From Rhabditophanes sp. KR3021 (taxonomy: Eukaryota > Nematoda > Chromadorea > Rhabditida > Alloionematidae), in contig CAUJLY010000003.1 in NCBI GenBank assembly GCA_963281155.1, positions 3,038,001 to 3,102,000 of the forward strand: a stretch of 64,000 nucleotides of DNA, in the 5' to 3' direction. Below the pieces are notes generated by a model, which saw only the letters and a list, made by a program, of their open reading frames with translations, made no database searches and was not told the DNA's origin. This document shows positions 48,001-57,963 of the stretch, one piece after another. The position numbers were made by a program, and so were the translations under genes. Each line of letters opens with the position of its first letter. Within the stretch, counting starts at the first letter, position 1.

Positions 48001-51000
48001 GGACAAACTGTTTCCTTATCACCAATTACTCATTCACAAACTTATTTATAAGAAAAAATATGTATTAAGTGCGCAATAACTATTTGACTATAGACAAATT
48101 GGACGGTTAAATGAGAAAGTACTCGAAAAAATAGAAGATATACTTTATTAGGGGGCGAATTATGTGTATGGAAAGATATAATACATAATTTAAGTAAGTG
48201 CATAAATCAAAAATTATAAATAATATCTCCTCAGATTTCCAAATTAAATGTTGTGGTTAGAGTATGTAATTAGACTTGGTAATTCGGGAAATGACCTATG
48301 TCAGATCTTGTTCATTAAAAGTTAAAATAAATGGACTTTTAGCTACTACTTTGAGAAATATCAATTAGCAAAAGACAATCGGAACGGGCACTTTAACTTT
48401 TAAAGTGGGTCGAAGTTGCGCAATGTGGAAAGTGAATGTTTTGGGCAAAAGAGTAATTAGCTGATGCATAAAAGTTAAATTAAGGGTCTTGAATATTATG
48501 ATTCCTTAAATGGGCAAAATAAGACACTAAAGACACTTGGCATTGAATATTTAGTTGCAATGATAAGATTACTTATACTTCATAGAGTAAAATAAAGGGG
48601 ACGATTGTTTTCGACCAACGTTCTAAATATTATAAAATACACTTATTCTAAGGCATCGGCTGATGATGACGAAAAAACCATTATTATAAACACACGTTGT
48701 TAAATATAAATGAAAAGTATGTAATCCTAAAATATAAATAGTTTGACACTTTTTATTTTCTTCCGTTCAAATAATATTACATATAATACATATTGCAATA
48801 CTTTTGTTTTTGTCGTTGTGTAAACAAAATAAAATATCATCAAAAGTAGTGGACATTGTGTAATTGTCTGATTTGATTAATTGTTTAAATGTTGCAAGAG
48901 GTACAACGAAACAGTAATACAATACATGGTTTACATGATGGAACAAAGAAAAAATATGATTAGTCAAAGAAGAAACAAGACAAAACAAGAAGAAGCAATC
49001 AAGGCTACAGGGTTGTTTTAAATGCTTTTTTAAATAAAAGAGAAAGATATTAGCCTTTTCAAGGTTATTTTTGTACAAACATCAATTTTAATTGTTGTAC
49101 TCAAAACAAATTTTTCGATTAATGATGAGTGTTACCTTTTTAACTTTCAACAATCCGACCATATTGTTGTTAGAGTCGTTTTCTGTAGTTATGTAAAAAT
49201 ATTCGTGATTTTTTTCTAGCAATTCGTAGGAAAAAACATTATCACTACAAGCAATAAAAGTATTAAAGTTTTGAATAAATCATTGTCAAATAATGTTTAA
49301 ACTATATTACACTACTTACATTGCTTCATTATCTTCATCTTCTGGTGCTACAGTGAAAACAGCTGAACCAATCTTTGCATCCTCAGGAACTGTCACCTCA
49401 TATAAATCCTTTTTGAAATAAACAGCGTTGTCATTTACATCAAGAATATTTATAGTTATATTTGCCGAGCCTTTCTTTGCAGGGGACCCTTTGTCTGTTG
49501 CCAATACTTCAATAGTGAAATGTTTTTCAGATGGTAATTCGCGATCAAATTTTTTCATCGCAAAAATCTAAAATAATTTATAAACTTAAGAAGATTATCT
49601 TACTTTGCCGCTATTTTCGTCTATTCTAAATACAGGTTCGCCATCAATTTCTTTATTCCTTGAAATTCGATATTCAATTTTGGCATTATCAGTTTTAGGA
49701 TCGTCATTGTCTGTTGCATGTGCAGTCACTTTTCAAAAGAAATTATTAATATTTATATCAAAACAAAATTTTGTAAAATAAGGAATTAGGATTAAATTTG
49801 ATCCACATGAAATATTTTGTAACTTTTAAATTTTAGTGAAGCAACTTTGTACAATTCAAGTACTTCGAGAAATTTACATTATATCTAATGGTATTTTCAC
49901 GATAAGCTAGCGTATATATCAACCTTTTTGTCAATTAATATGAATTTTTATCAACTAATACATTAAAATGATATTCGATCAACTTTTTTGCCAATTATTA
50001 TAAATTTTTATCAACTAATACATTCTAAATAATGTTTTAATCAATCTCTTTTCTGAAATGCCAAAGTTAAAGAGAAAAATGCTATTAATTGATTCCAGCA
50101 AAAAGAAGCTTCAAGTTGATTGGACAGACAATAAAAGAATAGCTGTTGCGACAAATATCCAAAAGAGTTTCAAAAGACGTGAATTAACAGCACTTGAGTT
50201 GATGCTTTGGATTCTGACGTAGAATTGACTGAAGAGCAGAACAAGTATTTGGAAATCTACACAAAAAAGAGCTACAGCTACTGCCAAATATTAAAAGAAC
50301 GAAGACAAATTTCAGCTAACAAAAAGGAAATTACAGTTGTAGCAGCAATAATACTGATCATGAAGTAAAAAAAGATTAGAGCTTCACGAGGGAATGTAAC
50401 ACCCGTTTGTCTTTGCTGAATTGGAATTGATCCAAATTAAAAAAATAATCATCTGTCCATTAATCACGTCTCATTTAATTTGCTACATTTGTTTTTATCC
50501 ATAATTCCATTTTTAACAATAAATATATATTATGTTTTTTTATCAAACTTACATACATAGATTCCATTTGACCCCGGATCTCGATTTTCAATCACAGTTC
50601 CCATTAAATCTTTAGCCAAAAATGGAGCATTGTCGTTTATGTCATTGACTGAAAAATGATATTATAAGACTATAAGACGCACAATTAATACTCAAGAGGA
50701 AGGAAACCAATAATAATACGTGTGTTGCATATTTTTTGAAGTGAATGTAACTTACGACGGACAATGACATCGGCAAAACTGATCAATCCTTTTCCATTGT
50801 CGTCTGTGGCGGAAACAATAAAATTGTACACTGCTACTCCAAATGGACCATCTCTATCTAAAGGTTTCAATACTTCAATAAGTCCACTTTCTCTATCAAC
50901 TCTGAATAAATCGTCAACTTGTCCTTCCAGTTTATAGACTATTGTGCTATCCTCGGAAATAGCCTTCACCTTAAGTAATTTTCTAGGAACTCTTTTGTCC

Positions 51001-54000
51001 TCTTCATTAATTGTTATTTCATAAAAAGGTTTGTCGAAAAGTGGCTTAATGTCCCGAATGTTGTCGATAATTATTTCCAATGCAGTACTACTATTGAAAC
51101 GTCCATCGGTGCACATAACCATTAAATTGTAACTTTTCTTTGTTTCGTAATCGAGGTTTTCCTTGACAAAGAGACTGCCTGTGGCACTATTAATTCCAAA
51201 ATCAATTCTTTTCTTAGAACCATCTTTATCGTAAATCATGTATTTTAAGGATGAATTTGAATCAACATCTTCACATGTCATGGTTAATATTTCTGTTCCG
51301 ATTTCTGCATTTTCAGCCACATGCGCCATATGCTTTTCTGATTTCCACGTTGGCTGATTGTCGTTCTTATCCGAAATTAGTATAGTGGCCTTGATAATAA
51401 CTCTATTTGGACCCTCAGTACCTGGCAATGAAGATTGCATGCCATCACTTGCTGAAATTCAAAATGTCAATATTTACCACATCATCTAAAACTTACCCTC
51501 GATATCCAGTACAAAAAAGTCATTTGTTTCCCGATCAAATTTTGTTTCCGGGAATATTTCTCCAGTAAACTCGTCAATTCTGAAGAATCTACCACCCTGA
51601 CTTCCGTCATTGCCACCCAAAATTCTATAATGAATTTCATTTTGCGGTCCGTCGGAATCAGAATCAATAGCTTTCACAGTCACAATTGCTTTTCCCTTGT
51701 TCTTTTCCAAATACTGCGAAGGCGTCAATTCTTCTTCAATACTTCCAGTAAACTTGTCCACTTCAACTCGGGGGACTTTGTCATTTTCATCACGTAATTT
51801 TAAGTAGAACATCTTTTCCCTACCTAATTGTGTTTTCATGTCTGTTGCAGTAACAGTTAAAGTATACTGAGAAGTTTGTTCGAAATCTAGATTTTCCATA
51901 TTTCTTATTATCATCCATGTTTTGCCATTTTTTGTTTCCATAAATTCACGGAATTTACCGTTGCTATTTGTTTCCTTTGTCAAACCGTTATTCATCTTGT
52001 ATGTAATGGGATTGTTAGAACCATCCCCTGCGACTGCAAGACATTTGAATAAAATACTATTAATCTGAACATTTTCCTGAACCTCAATTGATTCTTTACA
52101 CTCGCTACTAGTTTGCCATTTCGGAGCAGGCTGGTAGTGTTCGTGAATATTTACAATAATGTTTGCAACAATATATTTGGGATCAGGTAAATTATTGTCG
52201 GTAGCTATAATGTTGAAAATGAATTGAGATGTGGTAGAAGGAATTCTTTTGACGAGTGTAACTTCACCGACTTCACTATTTAATATTCTCATGTACTCAA
52301 TATCATCAGAATGCCCTTTTCCTGCTGTGGCATCACTTCCTAATTTATAGGTAATTCGCGAATTCTGCAAAGGATTGCTATCCTCGGCTTTTGTTATTAA
52401 GACAGTGTGCCCTGGTTTGACATTCCGACTTAAAGAGATTTCATAAGAGGGTCGCGTAAATATCAGTCTATTTCCATTTATTTGAACAAAAAAGCTACAG
52501 AAACCGATTAATGGCCGTTCACCTTTATCACTAGCTTTGACAGTTATTTCCTCAACAGCTTTTGTTTCACGATCAAATAGAATATGTGGAGCTGGTCTAA
52601 TATCTCCGGTAGTCGAATCAATAATAAAAGGTTTTCTAGATTCCCCCCTCGAATAGTACAAAGAGTAAATAATATCTCCATTCGGACCTGAATCTTTATC
52701 CATAGCCTCTGCTCTCAAAATAATAGGCCCATTTTTATACACACCTTCATCAAGCTTTGCTAAGGCCGAATATTTATGGCAGTCTGGGAACTCAGGCTTA
52801 TTATTTATAGTTGATTTTTCAATCGAAATGATCACATAAGCTGTTTGGTAATGTCTAACTGAATTTATATCTTCACAGCAACTTCCATCATCATAGGCAA
52901 TAATAGTTAAATTGTAGTAATTTGTATATTCCAACATTAATTGAGCTGGAGTAACATCTGAACGTAGTTTGATTAGTCCATTGTCTTTGTCAATTTCAAA
53001 GATATCTGTTTTGTCTACTTCTTCTCCGTTGTGGACAAATAAATAGGTGATTTGATCAGTGTCTGGATCAATCGCTTGTACCTGAATGATTGGCGTTCCA
53101 CCTTGAGCATCCTCCGAAATAGATGCTTGATAGAGACGAGTTGGTAAGAATCTAGGCTTCTCATCGTTCGTGTTTGCTGTAAAAGTGAAAATTATCGATA
53201 TAAAATAAATGGTTATTTTGATTTACTAAACTTTCAATAACTACTATACATAACTTATTGCTATTCACGAAACTGTTTGAAATACAGCTCAATCTATTAA
53301 AGCAACAGATTCGACTATTGCATATTACATCAAAGTCGGAGGTATCTATGCGGGTTTTAAATCGAAATATTTATATTAATCGACTTATTTCTTTAATATT
53401 TATGTTCTTTTATATTTAGTCTAATACATATATTTTTTATACCCAAGAAGATGCAAAACCTTTACCCTCCAGTAAAATATTTTGTTCATTACCTAAAGTT
53501 AGAAAGATTTGAGCGGTTGATGATTTGACAGGATTGCCCTTGTCGGTGGCAGTTACATTAAATCGGTAGATAAAAAATCCATCTTTATTTTGATCGGCAT
53601 CAAGATGTTTACGCACCATAACTTCCCCATTTGAATTGACGTGGAAGTTGTCATTGCTAACGGAATAAACAATCTTTCCATTATCTCCCTCATCTCTATC
53701 AAATGCTGTAACGTTTAATACGATACTTCCTATTTCAATGTCTTCTTTTGCCGAGTTTGTATAAATGGACTGAGTAAAAACAGGTGCATGGTTAGACTCT
53801 TTTGTATAAATGGTTAACTCAACTTTGGATTCTAATCCACTTTCCCTCGCAGATACAAACAATTTATGTGTTTTTACTTTGTTGATGTCGTCTTCATTGT
53901 CCAATCTTTTTTTCAAATGTACCACTCCAGTAAACGGTTCAATTGAAAAGAATTGCGATGGCATGCGCTCTCCTTCCTCCGTTTGAACAAACAAATCAAA

Positions 54001-57000
54001 TCTTGGTTCCACATTGAAAAATAAGGGGTGATTAATATTGTCCACATTTTTGAATATTTTTGCCTGGATGTGAAGGATGCTTGATTCAACTTGAATATCT
54101 TGAGGAACAGATACTTCATAATGTGTTTTATAAAATTGTGGAGGCCTATTACTGGCAACGACTTCCAAAACGGCAATTTCAGACTCTTGATTAACATTTT
54201 GGTTCATAGGCGTTTTGTCACTAACTTGTACCTTTTAAAAATGAATAATGAATAATATAAAATAAATGGTTATTTTGATGTATTAAACTTTGAATTACTA
54301 CGTGTCAGTGCGGTAAACAAATTTTTATTGCTATTCACGAATATTTCACATTGCAGCTCAATCCAGTGGATTAAAGATGCAACTATTCGCAATTACATTC
54401 GAGATATCCGTGCGAGTTTTAAATGGGAGTATTTAGATTAATCAACTTTATTTCTTGATATTTATCTTCTTTTTATGTTTAGTTTAATAAATATATTCCT
54501 TATATTCACGAGGAAGCAAAAAATTAATCGTAACTTACATAAACTTTGCAAGTAATTCCCGATGGATATTTATTTACAGCTGTTCTAACAATTCCAGTGT
54601 CTTGATCAACAGTAAACATTCCTGGTGCTAAAAATAAATCAGTAAAAGTTTGCTCAAAAGTATACGACAGATAAACACATCTGCTTATCGAAAATAAGCA
54701 ATAGAAGTAATGAGACACTATTGGATTAGCAACAATCAAAAAAGTTAATCCATGTCACAACGTATATTGAACAATAGCCAAATTTAATTGTGTGCATTTA
54801 AAAGTTATAATTTGGGCTGATAGAATTAACTTACGTTCAGTGTTAATTAAATTATAAATAACATCTTTGTCTCCATCACCATTTTCGTCTCGAGCGTTAA
54901 AGCGAAAGATCTGATATCCGATCGGACGTTCATGAGGAACAACAGCTAAATAAGGCTTGGGTTGATTGATGAATGCTGGTGGCTCATCTACATCCAAAAT
55001 TTCGATACGGATTGTTTGTATTCTTGCTAAAATGGTTGTTTAAGATATGCGTGCTTGTATTTGATATGTATTATTGCAATTCAGAATAAATATGAACATT
55101 TTAATTGATACAGTCAAATATCTTATTTTAATTTGGTTTATGTTAATTATTTTGCTAAATGAACTCTGATAAATGTGCTTCCTCATTATAACATATTTCA
55201 CAAATTATAACAATTGGATACAATTACTGTAAGTGTCATTTTACTACATATGATTAAACTTTGTATTATCCAACATCTGTGTCCTTCTATTATCACGATC
55301 CCGACTAAAACAATACATTTTCATCACACCTAATCAAAGGGAAAGTTCTTTTTGTTGTATTACGACAATACACAATAAATGGTTGTTTGGCCAAAAGCGC
55401 CTGACACAAGCTTTAATCTATTTTGGCATATGTTGAGGACATTACATAACTATTCTTGTACAAAAAATAAACGTAGATGGTACTCATTTCACAGGTGGTC
55501 TACATAATAACACGTCCTAAACTCTCTGTCTACATAAACGCTTTTAAATAGTAGCCCAAATAACACATTTTAATGCGTTTAAATGCTTTCACATATAATT
55601 ATATATTGCATTATTACATATAGTTAACTATACATTCAAAAGAAAGCCAACAGAGCCTTTCAAAAGAAGCCAGATTAATTAAATCAATCCCGCAATTTTA
55701 TCAGTTCTCAAAGCTTAAATTAAGATAATTTAAAGTGCCCAACATCAAGCCCCTCAAAACTTACTCTTAAAGCCTCCGTCAATTTGAACGGCCATAATTA
55801 CTTCATTATCAACCTCATAGTTCAAAGGCTTATTTAATTTAATTTCGCCATTTTCATAAACACTCATATACTCCCCTATTAGAGGAGCCAGTGTAATACT
55901 TTCGTCCGGATAAAGAGTGATCGTCTAAAGGGATATAAATAGCAATCTTCAATTAAACTTTTACTTACTCTATTTAACAACCCTAGTGCCTGATTTTCTT
56001 TTAACACAAAATATATATCGTTTCCAAGTTCCCTTTTTCTTTTGTTAGATTTTTCAATTTTATTTTTCATTCGTTTGCTCGGTAATATGAGATCTTCCTT
56101 TTTTAAGTATTTATCAATAACAATTTTGAAAGGCATTTTTGAAGTTTGCTCAAGTGAATCGCTAGCAATTACATTGAACTCATATGTTCCAGGAGATAAA
56201 TTCTTTGTTGCATAAACATCCCCGGCCCAAGGTGCAACATCAAAAGGGGATGTTTCATTTTCAATGTGATATGTAGGTGCTCCCAAAAATACGTGCGCTT
56301 TAATTCTAACAAAATTTTTAAATGCTGAAATATTATTCATCTTCAAAAAATAACCTTCGGGATTATCGAAAACAGGTGGTGGCTTTTCAATCTTCTCAAT
56401 CAAAATTATAACTTTGCAGGAAGCGATCATTGTATGCCCTTTCTTTTCAAAAGCCCCTAACCAAAAAGAAACTGTCTTTTGTGTTAAATTGTGGCTTTGT
56501 AATAGCAAATCAAGTCTTTTCTTGACATACAACATAACATAATTTCCCTCTTTGTAGTCTTGTTTATTTACAAAAGTAAACAAATGATGATCAGGGCCAG
56601 AGATAGGAGCGTAATGTAAATTAAGTTCTTTGCCGTTTTTTATTTTCAAATCTTTGTCGTTGAATGTAATTTCCGTTTCTGGTTGGGCATCTGATCGTAT
56701 CACTGTTTGGTATGTGTCTTCCAGGAAAGAGTACATGCTGCTGGCATCTTCAATTTGTATCATAACGGAGACGACTCTTTGAAAAGGTTGCCGACTCACA
56801 ATAAAATCTAATTGAAAATCATTTCCAATCAACAAATCAACAGATTTATTTACCAATAAATAATTTTTGTTCACTTTAAAATATTGTGAAAAAGTACTAT
56901 TTTCAAGTCGTACTTCCTCGTATTGCGTAATAACGGCATCAAAATAAAAATCTCCGACCAATGATCCTTCTTTTGCATTTGATTTGATTGTGTAAGTCTG

Positions 57001-57963
57001 TAAGAAATAAGGATATTTCAGTACAAAAAAGCTATCAATCGCCCAGCTGTTTATAATCCTCCATTCAGCCTATCATAAATGAAACAGACCACTTCTAAGT
57101 AAGTTATGTGTGAGAGAGGTGCCAACGTCTGTCCGATATATCTAATGCTGTACGCTTCAATGTTTATATAACAAACATTTAAATTAGGGGTAGTAATCTT
57201 ATAAGCTGATACTTCTAAATAAGGTGGTGGTCTGATGGCAAAGAAAATGGTTGCGTAATTACTTAAATGAATGAGTAATTGTTTTGATATTGTTACCCTA
57301 GTCAAGTGGGAGCTAAAAAAAGACTGTTTCACTTGACATGCTAATGGCATATACTTGGCCATATAAGTAATATTAAATATCATTAAAGCATGTTCACTTC
57401 TTATAACCAAAGTCCTATAAGTTTATCAATTGCGGTGTCAAACCTTGTTGCCACTACATCAAACTTGGTCCAACTTGGGTTATATCAATGATGATGCTTG
57501 TCAACAACTCTGTAAAAGGAGTTCATCGGACCAGACCAAATCAACTGCTGCTTTAAAAATGTAAACCTAATTAAATTGATACTACCATTCGATGAAAGCT
57601 TTTTAAACTGGTAGAGCAGAAATTATTATATTTGAAGGGATAAAGGATATATAAATGATGTGATAATACACACAATAATGCATGCAATATATACATACAA
57701 TGATACATGCGTTAATTGAGTGTTTGTCGAAAAAACTGAATTATTCCTTAACTTTTTTAAAATAAATGGATAGCTCTTAAGTATCTTAGCTTCCATGAAT
57801 ATTAATTGAGAAGTCTCAAATATAAATTATGCTCTCTTCAAAAATGTATACTCTCTTTCAATACACATGATTCTGGAATGTCCTGACAAATTGAACTTAC
57901 TTTTAAAGAATCGGCCAAAATAAAATTAAATAATAGTAGGAGTAATAAATAATATATCTTCAT
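30981..57963 (-). CDS. hmr-1: Classical cadherin, long (neural-type) isoform, hmr-1B-like
   Basis: I traced 21 exons with consistent phase, about 3030 aa (C. elegans HMR-1B is about 2920): 57901-57963, 55969-56997, 55765-55924, 54835-55026, 54539-54627, 53493-54231, 51497-53176, 50756-51451, 50553-50648, 49604-49728, 49320-49567, 49136-49244, 39032-39261, 38716-38880, 37796-37966, 36536-36896, 34925-35891, 32947-33621, 31719-32369, 31056-31672, 30981-31010. Order: signal peptide (MKIYYLLLLLLFNFILA), about 15 cadherin repeats with DxNDNxP-type linkers, the membrane-proximal non-chordate region, EGF, LamG, EGF, LamG, EGF-like, one TM segment (about VSAIVLILVSISLIMLLVLL) and a catenin-binding tail. 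The tail has LYDELRMYNTEGDNISRLSL...SLES and ends HWAPRFG, matching the classical-cadherin WGPRF motif. It mediates homophilic adhesion linked to beta-catenin and actin. Many long introns carry decayed inserts. Confidence 0.93.
33660..34860 (+). mobile_element. Decayed antisense ORFs with Cys/His motifs in a cadherin intron
   Basis: The cadherin intron 33622-34924 carries plus-strand coding-like sequence broken by stops and frameshifts. It includes an acidic SGESSSEEEKGSDAQSAA stretch near 33950-34010 and a 94-codon frame (34217-34501) with a C2H2-like finger (FKCKECRHYFGDKNNLNEH, then HVKYC). A later segment reads YLFINPDITESEL (34590-34640), followed in another frame by KMFLFD-type sequence to 34829. 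No recognised transposase. It is either a decayed zinc-finger gene of a mobile element or a retrocopy. Family unknown. Confidence 0.5.
37140..37790 (+). mobile_element. HNH-endonuclease remnant (NUMOD4, HNH, NUMOD1 motifs) in cadherin intron
   Basis: In intron 36897-37795, antisense to the cadherin, frames pieced across stops show parts of a homing-type HNH protein. A NUMOD4-like block has W, then EDPLYEVLSFGRIKNTKTNY (about 37278-37350). An HNH-like block reads LHQLVATAFLGP...YVVNNKADNLEWVTESEN (37437-37541), where the usual HK-DG catalytic stretch is missing between VVN and DNLEW. A second NUMOD4-like block is YSNYEVSNFGNARN (about 37578-37625). A NUMOD1-like helix-turn-helix is AQSIGVSESAIRYYMK (about 37650-37700). 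In-frame stops and shifts show it is dead. AATAAA follows near 37782, as for a plus-strand gene. Such proteins are usual in phages, giant viruses and organelle introns, and unusual in animal nuclear introns. Confidence 0.75.
39262..49135 (-). other. 9.9-kb cadherin intron, candidate internal promoter region
   Basis: This is the largest intron and separates neural-type exons from the exons shared with the short isoform. Its 3' end lies just upstream of the short-form leader, so the short-form promoter and enhancers should be here. Sequence is AT-rich; sporadic 65-100 codon frames (for example 43192-43525, 44273-44533, 48767-49078 on minus) are not supported as genes. A CAYATACATAATCATATAC-like short repeat lies at 43858-43940. 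No intact element recognised. Confidence 0.6.
43858..43940. repeat. Simple ATAATCATATACACA-type repeat
   Basis: Irregular repetition of CATA/TATACACA/ATAATCATA blocks inside the 9.9-kb intron, microsatellite-like. No function inferred. Confidence 0.6.
49837..50552 (+). mobile_element. Decayed element filling a cadherin intron, related to the MSH6 insert
   Basis: Within intron 49729-50552. The left block (about 49837-50075: ACTTTGT..AA, TACTTCGAG, TATATATCAAC, then a basic K-L-K-R-K reading) and the right block (about 50441-50499: AATAAT-AT-TGTC...TAATCA-GTCTC-TTTAATTTGCTA) both have counterparts in the MSH6 intron. In between is a broken plus-strand frame (LKRKMLLIDSSKKKLQVDW...). A local tandem duplication with ATTTTTATCAACTAATACATT occurs at 49918-50020. 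No recognised enzyme domain. Confidence 0.6.
53195..53455 (+). mobile_element. NUMOD1-bearing intron remnant, copy 1
   Basis: Nearly the whole cadherin intron 53177-53492 (316 nt) matches the intron at 54232-54538. On plus it encodes an unbroken 31-residue tail AQSIKATDSTIAYYIKVGG followed by IYAGFKSKYLY and stop. This is the same helix-turn-helix (NUMOD1-like) C-terminus as the HNH remnant at 37.7 kb. Start and end lie about 20-40 nt from the splice sites. Confidence 0.7.
54250..54525 (+). mobile_element. NUMOD1-bearing intron remnant, copy 2
   Basis: Cadherin intron 54232-54538 (307 nt). It shares ATATAAAATAAATGGTTATT near the acceptor side and TTTAGT-TAATA-ATATAT near the donor side with copy 1. 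The coding tail reads AQSSGLK then, after a one-base deletion, ATIRNYIRDIRASFKWEYLD and stop. Slightly more decayed than copy 1. Confidence 0.7.
57051..57412 (-). other. Unassigned 119-codon open frame in first cadherin intron
   Basis: A sense-strand frame without ATG start, between signal-peptide exon 57901-57963 and exon 55969-56997. It reads, among others, LTRVTISKQLLIHLSNYATI and RPPPYLEVSAYKITTPNLNV. It is too long and too protein-like for chance in sequence this AT-rich. With an acceptor at AAACAG before the SFFSSHL part and a donor at GAAGTG|GTCTGT it would be phase 0 and could be a missed second exon of the cadherin. It could equally be part of another decayed insert, since neighbouring frames just upstream are broken. 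Confidence 0.4.

Noticed and set aside
57455..57490. CCCAAGTTGG...AAGTTTGA on minus resembling a spliced-leader sequence
   Set aside because: Only loosely like nematode SL1 (inserted bases, no Sm site or following donor), so not an SL RNA gene.
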